From: JBMOUD01 sp049319665
GTDB taxonomy: Bacteria; Pseudomonadota; Gammaproteobacteria; Enterobacterales; Enterobacteriaceae
Direction of reading: 5' to 3'
NCBI RefSeq assembly: GCF_049319665.1
Contig: NZ_JBMOUD010000006.1
Span: 224,039 to 288,038 of the forward strand
Length of the DNA stretch: 64,000 nucleotides
The position numbers were made by a program, and so were the translations under genes. Shown in pieces: positions 25,729 through 34,704 of the stretch (the stretch's first letter is position 1; each line of letters opens with the position of its first letter). The notes below the pieces were generated by a model. The model saw only the letters and a list, made by a program, of their open reading frames with translations, searched no databases and was not told the DNA's origin.

Positions 25729-26164
25729 TATGTTGTCCCTTGTCGTTGAGGTAGTTGATAAATTCTGTGCCTATATCTTGTAGGGTAAGGCTCTTAAATC
25801 TCTCTAAAATAAGTTCTTCCGCCTGATGAAAAGTCTCTGACATCACACGGTTTACGCCCTGCTCAACCAGGCAATTCGGATTATCATTACGATGCCCCAG
25901 CGCAAAAATTTCCGGGGATCCTAGCGCCGCATAGATATCGTATAAAGTGACCTCATGAGTTGGCTTACACAGCGTCCACCCTCCGTGATGTCCTTTCGAC
26001 GAGCAGACAATTTTGCTCTTGCGAAGCCCGGCGAGAAGCTTACGTATCACCACCGGATTACTATCAATGAAAGCGGCCATCTGTTCAGACGTCAGCGGTT
26101 TATCGGCATCCTCAAGATGAAGCAGGATGTGCAGTGTCGCAGAAAATGAGTTGTTTGTTTTCAT
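25721..26164 (-). CDS. Rrf2-family transcriptional regulator
   Basis: 148 residues from the ATG at 26164 (MKTNNSFSATLHILLHLEDA); the frame continues upstream without a family match. The Rrf2 winged helix is clear: LTSEQMAAFIDSNPVVIRKLLAGLRKSKIVCSSKGHHGGW (about 24-62). The C-terminal half has a single Cys (NPNCLVEQG) rather than the three-Cys cluster of IscR/NsrR, so it probably does not bind an Fe-S cluster; it is nearer the YwnA type. It heads a two-gene unit with the DUF1360 membrane protein. Confidence 0.87.
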   Translation of the reverse strand: MKTNNSFSATLHILLHLEDADKPLTSEQMAAFIDSNPVVIRKLLAGLRKSKIVCSSKGHHGGWTLCKPTHEVTLYDIYAALGSPEIFALGHRNDNPNCLVEQGVNRVMSETFHQAEELILERFKSLTLQDIGTEFINYLNDKGQHND

Positions 26165-26269
26165 GTAACTTACAATATTACATAAGATGAGGGATGGCAA
26201 ATGTTTATAGAGAAATGTCGCCCAGATTAACCGTTAAGCTAACACTAATGGTATAAACAGAATTTAGCG

Positions 26270-26569
26270 TTACGAGAGCCAGGAGAGGCCATAAAGGAAC
26301 TTCAGAACTCTTTTTATTGTGCGGGATACTTTTTCTAAATAGACGACAAAGGTTGATTTTTCTTTCGGTTGCGGGCAGACAACACCCTGCTCTGATAGCG
26401 CTTGCCAGGCGGCAACTCGCACACTAAATACAAAGTCCTTTTCTTTCATCTGCAACAAAATAGTCTGGCTTTCCTTACCGGGTACTTGGCGAAGTTCCTC
26501 GATAAGCGTCAGCCGCTTGCGATAATCCGTCTTATCGCGGGAAAGCAATTCTGCTTGTATAAAGTTGAT
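26270..26569 (-). CDS. HEAT-repeat-like small protein with unusual start
   Basis: The frame encodes about 99 residues if begun at an ATC codon (26567-26569) that sits 6 bases after a perfect GGAGGA ribosome site (26576-26581). No ATG occurs in frame at the right distance; the first conventional choice, a TTG at 26548, is 27 bases from the ribosome site. The product has one or two HEAT-like helical pairs (ELRQVPGKESQTILLQMKEK, SVRVAAWQALSEQG) and a hydrophobic C-terminus (VLKFLYGLSWLS). Possible protein-binding adaptor. A terminator to the left separates it from the flavin reductase gene. Confidence 0.6.
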   Translation of the reverse strand: MNFIQAELLSRDKTDYRKRLTLIEELRQVPGKESQTILLQMKEKDFVFSVRVAAWQALSEQGVVCPQPKEKSTFVVYLEKVSRTIKRVLKFLYGLSWLS

Positions 26570-26602
26570 AGATATTCCTCCATGAATAAAATAATAAACA
26601 GC

Positions 26603-26629
26603 TAACCGGCCATTCGCATTGGCCGGTTA
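26603..26629. terminator. Hairpin terminator
   Basis: TAACCGGCCA (26603-26612) and TGGCCGGTTA (26620-26629) form a perfect 10-pair stem with a 7-base loop, followed by TTAT. It lies between the HEAT-like gene's leader and the end of the flavin reductase gene, which it should terminate. Confidence 0.7.
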
Positions 26630-26641
26630 TTATCGCTATTA

Positions 26642-27220
26642 CTACGGATTTTCAACCTGTAATGACTCGCCTATGGTGTAGAAATTGCCACCGGCGATAT
26701 AGTGCAAGCTGCGTAATTCCGCTGGAGCAGTATCAAAATGCCAATGCCCTTCCCTAAATACTCGGCTATCAGCCCAGGCTCCTACCACTTCACCGATAAA
26801 CAAATCATGAGCGGCATGATTATGTGGTTCATTAATCAATCGGCATGCCAACCAGCCGGAACATCCCGCGACAAACGGCATCTCGTGGCCTTCAAAACTG
26901 AATAATTCCACGCCGCTGTTTTGCAATTTATTAGGTTCGGTGAACAGGCTGTGGCTCCCGAGCTCATAGGTGAGTTGCATCTGAGTCACGGTGGGGATTT
27001 GAATCACAAAGGTGCCGCTTTTCTCAACCAATTCACGCGTTTTAGATATTTTATCTAACACCACGGTCAATTTTGGTGGCGTGAAATCCAGAGCGCAGGC
27101 CCAAGCCGCCGCCATCACGTCTTTTACCCCATCATGAGTCGCTGACACCAACACCGTTGGCCCATGATTAAGCAAGCGGTAAGCTTTCTCCAGTGCCACT
27201 GGCGCAATATGTTTATTCAT
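26642..27220 (-). CDS. Flavin reductase family protein
   Basis: A 192-residue protein with the flavin-reductase-like split-barrel domain: GPTVLVSATHDGVKDVMAAAWACALDFTPPKLTVVLDK (about 19-57), TRELVEKSGTFVIQIP, and a C-terminal HDLFIGEVV. These proteins bind FMN and reduce flavin with NAD(P)H for a partner monooxygenase, or act as small quinone or other reductases. No partner oxygenase is adjacent. Standalone gene, with its own terminator. Confidence 0.85.
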   Translation of the reverse strand: MNKHIAPVALEKAYRLLNHGPTVLVSATHDGVKDVMAAAWACALDFTPPKLTVVLDKISKTRELVEKSGTFVIQIPTVTQMQLTYELGSHSLFTEPNKLQNSGVELFSFEGHEMPFVAGCSGWLACRLINEPHNHAAHDLFIGEVVGAWADSRVFREGHWHFDTAPAELRSLHYIAGGNFYTIGESLQVENP

Positions 27221-27457
27221 CTCACTTCCTTATCAATATTAACGACAACCAATGCCAAGCATTATATTCGCAAAAACACCACAATCAATATAATTACACA
27301 AAGAAACTATTAGCATCCCCCTCATTGTTAACAGCTCTGCTTTTGTCGGAAGTGCAATAACAGGTACTATTCGTCATCCTCAAAACTTACAAAAAAGTGG
27401 GCAATATGTCTTTGGGCTTATTCAATCTTTCTCACCCCTCTAATCGCGGGGGCACTA

Positions 27458-28066
27458 ATGTGGATCAGCACGCTTAAGGCACGATTGGCTTACTGTTCGC
27501 AAACTGAAAGCAAGATAAAACACGCTAAAGGCAAGCAACTACAGCTAATAAAAGAAAAGTTGTCAGACGAAATGGGATTGCCAGTTGGGTTTCATACTAT
27601 GGGGCTGCCACTTGCGTTAAGTATGCTCGGCATCATTTTGAGCTTTTCTATCCCTCAGTTTGCAATATGGTCGGCTATTTTTTCGTGGTTCCAGTTGCCA
27701 GAACATGCAGTATTAGTTGCGGTGTTTGCTACTGCGTTAGTTTTTGCAGGCATAAATGCTGTGATTGTCTTTATGGTTGGCAAAGGTTTTATGGCTGCAA
27801 TCAGAGCACATCTGGTATTAGCGATAGCTACGCTAATCATCGCCTGCATTTACTTTTTAACGGCTCTGCTTAGTTATTCAGATGACGCTTCTTGGTCAGA
27901 TGTTAATCTTCCGAGTAGTATCGTCAGTCTGATATTAATTATGGCGAGCTTTTTTATTATTCACTCCCGAGTTTTTTATCTGATGCTCGTTTATTCTTTA
28001 CATAATCGCGCATTCCGCAAAGTCATGTCGGAGTCTGTTGCCAAAACGAAAACGTTTCCCAAATAA
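27458..28066 (+). CDS. Uncharacterised four-segment inner-membrane protein
   Basis: A 202-residue protein. The N-terminal 45 residues are basic and helical (KARLAYCSQTESKIKHAKGK). Four membrane segments follow, about 48-68, 80-105, 115-135 and 155-180, and the protein ends in a basic tail (SVAKTKTFPK). Ribosome site GGGGG lies 5 bases from the ATG. I recognise no family. It stands alone, with a strong terminator at 28085-28118, and no neighbour suggests a role. Confidence 0.7.
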   Translation: MWISTLKARLAYCSQTESKIKHAKGKQLQLIKEKLSDEMGLPVGFHTMGLPLALSMLGIILSFSIPQFAIWSAIFSWFQLPEHAVLVAVFATALVFAGINAVIVFMVGKGFMAAIRAHLVLAIATLIIACIYFLTALLSYSDDASWSDVNLPSSIVSLILIMASFFIIHSRVFYLMLVYSLHNRAFRKVMSESVAKTKTFPK

Positions 28067-28084
28067 TACACTCAAACGTCATGC

Positions 28085-28118
28085 TACAGCCCTCGTACAT
28101 ATCGTCGCGAGGGCTGTA
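28085..28118. terminator. Terminator between convergent genes
   Basis: TACAGCCCTCG (28085-28095) and CGAGGGCTGTA (28108-28118) form a perfect 11-pair stem between the membrane protein and the chemoreceptor gene. Confidence 0.8.
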
Positions 28119-28146
28119 AAATCGTACACAGGCTGTGTAGAAAAAA

Positions 28147-29811
28147 TCAGGCAGGTAATCTAAAGCGGGATATCGCCTGTTGCAGGCTTTGGCATTGGCC
28201 AAAGAGCTTAGTTGAGGATGCAGCCGTATCATTAACCAACGTATGATTGCGTTCGGTGACTTTATTCAACGTCGAAATGCGTTGTGCAACATCATCAATA
28301 CTTTGGCTTTGATGGACGGAACCGTCGGTAATTTCTTGCACTAATGCACTGAGTTTTTCGATAACCGTGATCACTTGCTGCAAACTTTGCCCGAGTTGTC
28401 CGACAGAGTCAGCGCCTTTGCCAATTTGTTCGACGGAGCTGCGGATTAGTTGGTGAATATCCTGGCTAGACTGACTGCTTTTGCTCGCCAGCATCCCCAC
28501 CTCTTTTGCTACCACCGCAAATCCCCGGCCTTGTGCACCAGCGTGTGCCGCCTCGATAGCAGCATTGAGTGCCAAAATATTGGTCTGGAATGCCACGCTT
28601 TCTATCATCGCCACAATACCGCTCATCTCTGAAGACTGGCTGACAATGCCTTTCATTGATTGCTCAACTTTTTGCATCATGCTGCTACCGCCAGCCGCTA
28701 ATGTTCTCGCCTGTTCGGACTCTGAATTAGCTGATTGTGCATGGGCTACGTTGTTTTTTACTCGCTCATTGAGCGATGAGAGATGCGTGCTAACTTGCAT
28801 CAGCGCGTCATGCTGAGTGGATGATTGCGCTGAGAGTTCTTCGTTGCCTTTAACGATATGATCAATATTGACGCTAATATGGCCCGACGCTTGGCGAACA
28901 TCTTCTACTAATTTAACCAAGCCAAATTGCATGCTTTGCATACTTTCTGCCAATTGGCGAACTTCGCGGCTGCCTTTGGCGCTCAAATCACTCGCTTGTG
29001 ATAAATCACCATCGGCCATCACTCTTAATTGAGCGTTAACGGATTTTAATGGGCGGATGATCCAGGAGTTCACGCCCCACCACACCACGATCGCAATAAT
29101 GAATAAAAAAATCAGCGTTGCCACAGAAAGCCATTTAGCTTTAACCAGTGACGTTAACAAACTATGGCTAAGTTCATCTGAATTCTTCGCGCTAATCGCT
29201 TGGAATTGGAAATACTTATCATTGAAGTCACTCTGAAATGCCTGAATTGGTACTTCAAAAAAAGCATCAATATTACCCTTTTTACTCAGGCCATCGGCTT
29301 CTTCAATAATACCGCCCATAAACAAATCATAGCTGGCCTTTAAATCGGTAAATGCTGCCTGTTGATTAGCAGGCATATGATGACTTAATGCAATAAATTG
29401 GCGATACGATTGTTCCGACTCTTTTAATGCTGCCTGTGCCTCGCTGAGTAAGCTATTCCAACTGCCCACCGAGCCTGTTTCTTTATCTTCCATATAATAA
29501 ACCCCGGCACGATTGAGCTTATCGCTGGCAATAACTAATGCCATACGTGCGTGGTCCAGCGTCATTTGTCTTTGTCGCAGCGTCGCGGCTTCGGCGACAT
29601 TATTATTTGCAACGTGCAGGATCTTCGACAAAACAAAGGTTGAGAACAGCTGTAGCGAAGAGAACAGCAGAATAATTGCCACACATCCTGAGAGAATGCT
29701 GTATTTACGCGTTTTAAAACGTCCGGCTAGAGATGAGAAAAACGCATTTCTGAGAGAGTTTTTATGGGAGTGAGTGGGAATAAACTGCCCTTCAAGCTGA
29801 GATTGACTCAT
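28147..29811 (-). CDS. Methyl-accepting chemotaxis protein
   Basis: A 554-residue chemoreceptor. Order: N-terminal membrane helix (about 35-57), periplasmic four-helix-bundle ligand domain (about 58-225), second membrane helix (about 227-250), HAMP domain (RPLKSVNAQLRVMADGDLSQ), and a long cytoplasmic coiled coil with the signalling tip VAFQTNILALNAAIEAAHAG and FAVVAKEVGMLA. No NWETF-like CheR-docking pentapeptide is at the C-terminus (it ends FRLPA), so it probably depends on other receptors for efficient methylation. The ligand cannot be predicted. Single gene. Confidence 0.93.
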   Translation of the reverse strand: MSQSQLEGQFIPTHSHKNSLRNAFFSSLAGRFKTRKYSILSGCVAIILLFSSLQLFSTFVLSKILHVANNNVAEAATLRQRQMTLDHARMALVIASDKLNRAGVYYMEDKETGSVGSWNSLLSEAQAALKESEQSYRQFIALSHHMPANQQAAFTDLKASYDLFMGGIIEEADGLSKKGNIDAFFEVPIQAFQSDFNDKYFQFQAISAKNSDELSHSLLTSLVKAKWLSVATLIFLFIIAIVVWWGVNSWIIRPLKSVNAQLRVMADGDLSQASDLSAKGSREVRQLAESMQSMQFGLVKLVEDVRQASGHISVNIDHIVKGNEELSAQSSTQHDALMQVSTHLSSLNERVKNNVAHAQSANSESEQARTLAAGGSSMMQKVEQSMKGIVSQSSEMSGIVAMIESVAFQTNILALNAAIEAAHAGAQGRGFAVVAKEVGMLASKSSQSSQDIHQLIRSSVEQIGKGADSVGQLGQSLQQVITVIEKLSALVQEITDGSVHQSQSIDDVAQRISTLNKVTERNHTLVNDTAASSTKLFGQCQSLQQAISRFRLPA

Positions 29812-30005
29812 GACTATTTCTTTTAGAATTCACATAGATAGCTAACTATATCAAATGAATATGACATTTTTGTGAAAGAACTAAGACAGATGAAGGCGCG
29901 GATGACGGAAGGCGGCGGCCTAATAAGTGGTATTTAATATACTCCGCATATTAGACCGCTTTTAATCGCTTATCTTTATTACATAAAACTTACATTACAC
30001 AAAGC

Positions 30006-30518
30006 TTACAGTGCCGCAGAGCCCGCTTTGCTTTGGCGCTGGAAAGGCAATACCAGCGTTAACGTCAGCCCCCAGAATAAACCTGCGGTTACGCCACTAA
30101 TACCACCGAACACCACGTTATACAGCCATTGGTTTTGCAACTCTGGGTGAGTCGCACCATAAGATACCAGCGCAAACTTGGTGAAAAACGCGAACAGAAT
30201 CAACACCAAAGTGCTGTAAGAACCGGGTCTTATTACTGATCCAGGTTTGCTGCCAGCACGCAGTGGTTGTGACCGACGAGCACAGAAACGCCCGATAAGC
30301 CCACCGACTAATAATCCAGGCAACATAAACACTAATGCTAACTCGCCTTGCCCAGCAACAGCAGAACCGGCCAAAATAAGAAATACCAGCGGCAGGATAA
30401 ACAATCGTTTCAATAAAATTTCACGATCCTGCAAGGCATTAATACCCCGATAAATCAGCCAAGCCAATATTACCCATACAAAAACTGGCGTTTGGCTAAT
30501 AATATCCATTAACGTCAT
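30006..30518 (-). CDS. DUF6622-like inner-membrane protein
   Basis: A 170-residue hydrophobic protein with about five membrane segments, starting IISQTPVFVWVILAWLIYRGINALQDRE, a pattern seen in enterobacterial DUF6622-type proteins, with a basic cytoplasmic loop (CARRSQPLRAGSKPGS) in the middle. Function unknown. Single gene between the chemoreceptor and the DsbA-like gene, with gaps of 194 and 217 bases that show no other gene. Confidence 0.72.
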   Translation of the reverse strand: MTLMDIISQTPVFVWVILAWLIYRGINALQDREILLKRLFILPLVFLILAGSAVAGQGELALVFMLPGLLVGGLIGRFCARRSQPLRAGSKPGSVIRPGSYSTLVLILFAFFTKFALVSYGATHPELQNQWLYNVVFGGISGVTAGLFWGLTLTLVLPFQRQSKAGSAAL

Positions 30519-30735
30519 AACGGCCCTTTTTTATTAGTATTACTATGAAATGAAGCAAATTTATAGGTCACGATTGCTGGCTAATCAGCTAGCCGCAATC
30601 GCACCTCAAGATGCATTATCCATTAATGGTTCGCAAGGAGTTTCAGCGAATAACGACCATCCAAATCGCAACCAGTTATGACAATCATGCCTATGATTTA
30701 TGACAAATCGTGTAGCCATTTTTAATTGTGACGTT

Positions 30736-31380
30736 TTAGTCCTGTTGGCCACGTTTTCGTGCGGCAGCATCCTGCAAAGCATTCTGAATGATACTGACCG
30801 GATGAGCGCCAGAAATAATCTCCCCGTCTATATCAAAATTCGGTACCCCTTGAATATCGACCACTTGCGCAATAGCTTGACGCGTTTGCAATACATCGGC
30901 ATCGCTGTTGAGAAATGCTAATGCCTGCGCGCTATCCAGGCCAATTTCTGCGGCAATCTCGGCAAGAACGTTGCTATCACCAATGTCTCGGCCATGTTCA
31001 AAATAACCGCTAAATAATGCGTTAGCTAAATCATCGGTTTTTGCAAACTGTCGCGCCCATCCCATCAGTCGATGGGCTTTAAAGGTATTGGGAGTTTTTA
31101 AGATGGCGGCGTGATTGAAATGAATATCATCGTTTGCAGAAGCCGCAACGATCCGCTGGTCCAGCATTTGACTGTATTCCAGACTACCAAATTTTTTGAT
31201 GCGGTAGCTGGTGCGATCAACCCCTTCTACCGGCATCGTTGAATTGAGTTCATAAGGCTGCCACACCAGCGTTACCTGGATATCTTGGGCAAGATTACGA
31301 ATGGCCTGCTGCAAACGGCGTTCACCAATAAAGCACCACGGGCAAACAAAGTCGGACGTCAGCGTTACGGTAATATTCAT
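30736..31380 (-). CDS. DsbA-family oxidoreductase (FrnE-like)
   Basis: A 214-residue protein of the DsbA/FrnE thioredoxin-like group. The CPWC active site lies at 13-16 (DFVCPWCFIGE), the inserted helical domain follows, and the cis-proline loop is QGVPNFDIDG near residue 180. There is no signal peptide, so it acts in the cytoplasm as FrnE-type proteins do, in thiol-disulfide exchange or as a 2-hydroxychromene-isomerase-like glutathione enzyme. Single gene. Confidence 0.9.
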   Translation of the reverse strand: MNITVTLTSDFVCPWCFIGERRLQQAIRNLAQDIQVTLVWQPYELNSTMPVEGVDRTSYRIKKFGSLEYSQMLDQRIVAASANDDIHFNHAAILKTPNTFKAHRLMGWARQFAKTDDLANALFSGYFEHGRDIGDSNVLAEIAAEIGLDSAQALAFLNSDADVLQTRQAIAQVVDIQGVPNFDIDGEIISGAHPVSIIQNALQDAAARKRGQQD

Positions 31381-31732
31381 GTTTTATCTCAATTGTGAAA
31401 TCGTTACTGGCTTATCAGGCTACCTGTTGTGAACATCATCAACCAGTAGTGGTTTAGTGCTCGAATAAAATAGTTTGCCAGCAATCGATTGTAAACGGCG
31501 CAAATAGGCCGGGGATGCTATGTTCTCGGTGAAACGCTAGTGAGATGTTGTGGATTTACGTAAAGCTGCAGGCGGATAAAAACGCGGGTGGCGATTGATC
31601 CGTTGACGGGTTTTATCAAAGGCGATGAGTTTTATCAAAAACGCCAGACATGATATCTGGATTTATATGCCCACAAAGAAATCATGAGCATACAAATTAT
31701 TCAGCTGGAGTGAATATTATCTCTTCATGCGG
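31381..31732. other. Noncoding gap of about 350 bases
   Basis: Between the DsbA-like gene and the lipoprotein gene. No gene, hairpin with T run, or recognisable repeat is seen; it should contain the promoter of the DsbA-like gene. Confidence 0.4.
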
Positions 31733-32215
31733 TTATTCAGGATAACCATTTTTATATTGCATTTTTTTAACAACGTTTCCATTGTCGTCAAATACCTTGA
31801 TTTCACCATCCGCTAAGCCATTTTTATAAGAAATTTCCGTTTTCAGTTTTCCGGCTTGGGTATAGCTTTGCGAAAGTCCTTCCGCTTTGCACTTCACCAA
31901 CGGTGTATGCGCTCTTAATTGTCCATTTGGGTAATACACATCCATGTAGTCATCAAAGCATTTGTTTTTTACCACTGTTTTAAACAGAAGATGTCCATTG
32001 TCATCATTTTTCACTAGTGGACCTTCCGGCGTTCCCTCTGTAACCGCAACTTCAGGTACGGATACTTTCATTGACTCCCTTTTTAGGTCTGCAGCTGTCA
32101 TCCCTTTGGCGTAATCGGGGGTCATGCCAAGACCATCAATGGTATTAGTCACCGCTGAGGAGAAGTCAGCACAGCCTGACAACAACATAATGACGGCTAA
32201 ACAAATTTTATTCAT
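31733..32215 (-). CDS. Lipoprotein with YwqK/MORN-2-type repeats
   Basis: 160 residues from the ATG at 32215 (MNKICLAVIMLLSGC); codons further upstream do not fit a signal. Lipobox LSGC at 12-15, so the protein is anchored to a membrane. The C-terminal half has repeated short strands of the MORN-2/YwqK pattern (DVYYPNGQLRAHTPL, QAGKLKTEISYKNGLADGE, DDNGNVVKKMQYKNG). Proteins with these repeats are sometimes annotated as antitoxin-like but act mainly as binding scaffolds. Single gene; no toxin gene is adjacent. Confidence 0.78.
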   Translation of the reverse strand: MNKICLAVIMLLSGCADFSSAVTNTIDGLGMTPDYAKGMTAADLKRESMKVSVPEVAVTEGTPEGPLVKNDDNGHLLFKTVVKNKCFDDYMDVYYPNGQLRAHTPLVKCKAEGLSQSYTQAGKLKTEISYKNGLADGEIKVFDDNGNVVKKMQYKNGYPE

Positions 32216-32445
32216 GTTAATCCAAATCCAAGTCAATGTAATCCGGCCCCGCAAGGGAGCTGAATTAACAACAATCTTAATGCTGTTTTTATCCAGAACC
32301 TTGGAGCAGAACGCTCAGGAAGCCAGTGCAGCAACGTTTACAACATTAAGAGTATTATTTACATATTGAAAATAATCCAAATAAAATAGAAACATTTCAA
32401 TGATTTTCAGAATTGACTTAGATAATTTAATTGCAAGCTATTAAG

Positions 32446-33045
32446 CTATGGATGGATCCTTGGCAAGTTGAGCTTAAACCTGATGGCAAGAAGGCGAATT
32501 AACGTACACGTACCAATAGCAAACCATAAACTGTAGTTTTTATTTATATACCCAACCTCTCCTGCCAGTTGGATAGCCGCCCCGGCCAGCGCAGCAGAGG
32601 CGTATATCTCCTTGGTGAAAATAACCGGTACTCTGCGTAAAAAGATATCCCGCAATGCCCCGCCTCCCACTGCACTGATACAACCAAGGAATAAAGCCAG
32701 TTCCGTATTGCCATACAAACTATAGGATTTGTGTACACCAAAGGCGGCAAAAAAGCCCAACCCTACCGCATCAAAGAACAGCGCTGGCTCGGTTAATATA
32801 CGTAATAATTTACGAGAGAATGCCGTTAATATTACTGCGACAGTCACTAATATCAAATACTCCATACTGATAAGCCCGGCGGGAGGAAATGCGCCGAGGC
32901 ACACGTCTCTGATAACACCGCCACCACATCCTGTCACAAAAGCGGCAACGAAAACGCCTAAAATATCCAACCGGCGCTGAATAGCGGCGAGCGCACCGCT
33001 AATAGCAAATACAAACGTCCCTATCAGATCGATATAATGCAACAT
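32446..33045 (-). CDS. TRIC-type / UPF0126 membrane channel protein
   Basis: A 199-residue, seven-segment protein with the internal duplication of the prokaryotic TRIC (UPF0126, YicG-like) family: GCGGGVIRDVCLG in the first half and GVGGG-like GGALRDIFLRRVPV in the second, each with the GG kink that lines the cation pore. The family forms homotrimeric potassium- or glycine-related channels in the inner membrane. Standalone gene. Confidence 0.9.
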   Translation of the reverse strand: MLHYIDLIGTFVFAISGALAAIQRRLDILGVFVAAFVTGCGGGVIRDVCLGAFPPAGLISMEYLILVTVAVILTAFSRKLLRILTEPALFFDAVGLGFFAAFGVHKSYSLYGNTELALFLGCISAVGGGALRDIFLRRVPVIFTKEIYASAALAGAAIQLAGEVGYINKNYSLWFAIGTCTLIRLLAIRFKLNLPRIHP

Positions 33046-33188
33046 CTAAAATATCCTTGATATTTAAATATTATTGCGAAATATAGAATTGTCAGATAAA
33101 AATCACTGCGAGTTATCGATTCAATTAAAATTATCAAGAATGGAGGATGTCAAATTAGCATTGGACTATCTTATGAAGATTAAGGTGG

Positions 33189-34367
33189 TTAGTTAACAAG
33201 ATATTTTTCAACAATACCGGCCCATAACGTCGCACCTGGAACAATATTGGCATCATTAAAATCATACTTACCATTATGTAAGGGAACGCCGTTTTCATTT
33301 TCCTTACCGTTACCGATAAAGAAATAGCTGCCATTTGCAAGATGTTCCAACATAAATGAAAAGTCTTCACTTCCCATACAAGCTTGTGCATTATCATGAC
33401 ATTTTTCTTTGCCAAATAACTCACAACCTACTTTATAAGCAAACTCTGTAGCCTCATTACCGTTGACTAAAACAGGGCTACCGTTGACATGATTAATGCT
33501 AGCGACTGCATTATAAACCTCAGCGGTTTTTATCGTAATATCACTAATACGTTTTAATACCAACTTACGAGTCTCTTTATCTAAGGTTCTTACCGTAAGT
33601 TTTAATAATCCTTTCCCAGGAATAACATTGGCTGTATCGCCTGCTTGCAAGCTTCCAACGGTAATCACCGCCGGACAAAAGGTATCAACATTTCGCGACA
33701 CTATCGATTGTAAGCTGATGGCAATTTGCGAGCAAACCAGCACGGTATCTACCGCTTTATGTGGAAAAGCCCCATGACCGCCAACGCCGGTAACTTCGAT
33801 CTCTAACGTATCAGAGGATGCCATGGCTGAACCTTTTCTGAAATAAAACTCTCCAGCATTGAGCCCTGGCATATTGTGCATAGCAAAAATCATATCGCAT
33901 GGATATTTTTTGAATAATCCATCTTCAATCATTTTACTGCCGCCGCATAACAACTCCTCGGCGGGTTGATAGATAATATGCAGTGTGCCATCGAAATTAC
34001 GCGTTTTCGCCAAATACTTCGCCGCACACAATAGCATGGTAGTATGCCCATCATGACCGCACATATGCGAAACACCATGATTCTGACTAATCCATGGAAC
34101 CCCACTATCCTCAAGAATAGGCAATGCATCCATTTCAGCACGAAGCCCAAGGATCTTTTTTCCATTGCCTACTTTTAATGTGGCAACAAATCCAGTCTGT
34201 GCGAAACCTCGCTCAATTTTATAGCCCCACTCGGCTAATTTATTCGCGACCAATTCACTGGTGTTAACTTCTTTAAAGCCAATTTCGGGGTTTTTATGGA
34301 TGGCATGTCTAATATTGATAAATTCAGTCTCAAGGGATTTTACTTGTTCAACAAGATTATTTTTCAT
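33189..34367 (-). CDS. M20-family amidohydrolase (hippurate hydrolase-like)
   Basis: 392 residues from the ATG at 34367, 9 bases from AAAGGA (an ATG at 34376 sits directly on that site). The M20D pattern is complete: MCGHDGHTTMLL (metal His, about residue 102), the catalytic/metal PAEELLCGG Glu pair (about 135), the second metal His in FAMHNMPG, and a dimerisation insert, ending MGSEDFSFML. These cytoplasmic zinc enzymes cleave N-acyl amino acids, IAA conjugates or hippurate. Not obviously in operon; a 338-base gap separates it from the binding-protein gene upstream. Confidence 0.92.
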   Translation of the reverse strand: MKNNLVEQVKSLETEFINIRHAIHKNPEIGFKEVNTSELVANKLAEWGYKIERGFAQTGFVATLKVGNGKKILGLRAEMDALPILEDSGVPWISQNHGVSHMCGHDGHTTMLLCAAKYLAKTRNFDGTLHIIYQPAEELLCGGSKMIEDGLFKKYPCDMIFAMHNMPGLNAGEFYFRKGSAMASSDTLEIEVTGVGGHGAFPHKAVDTVLVCSQIAISLQSIVSRNVDTFCPAVITVGSLQAGDTANVIPGKGLLKLTVRTLDKETRKLVLKRISDITIKTAEVYNAVASINHVNGSPVLVNGNEATEFAYKVGCELFGKEKCHDNAQACMGSEDFSFMLEHLANGSYFFIGNGKENENGVPLHNGKYDFNDANIVPGATLWAGIVEKYLVN

Positions 34368-34704
34368 AATAGTCATTCCTTTATTTATTCCGCTGGTTTT
34401 AAACTTTACCGCAAAAAAAAGAGATCCAACACATCAAGAAACGCATTCTATAGATAATGAGCTTTATTTATAATCTAAATGTGCTGGAGCGAAATGTATG
34501 TTTTTTCACACCAAAACCATGACAACACAATTCATAATGTTAAACATGCGATGATTATTTAATTGAAGGCGTTAATTAATATTATTGTAATTAATTAACC
34601 CGAAGGTTTTATATAAATGGATAAGTTAATGAATTTACTTTTATGACAAAAGAAGATATTTACACCTAATAAATTTCAGGCCCCATGATGAGGCCCGGTA
34701 TGTC
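34368..34704. other. Noncoding AT-rich gap
   Basis: About 340 bases of very AT-rich sequence that should hold the promoter of the amidohydrolase and the end of the binding-protein transcript. A weak GC-rich inverted stretch near 34678-34698 follows the binding-protein stop. Nothing else is seen. Confidence 0.35.

Noticed and set aside
31733..32215. Antitoxin reading of the YwqK-like lipoprotein
   Set aside because: No toxin gene adjacent; repeats alone do not make an antitoxin.
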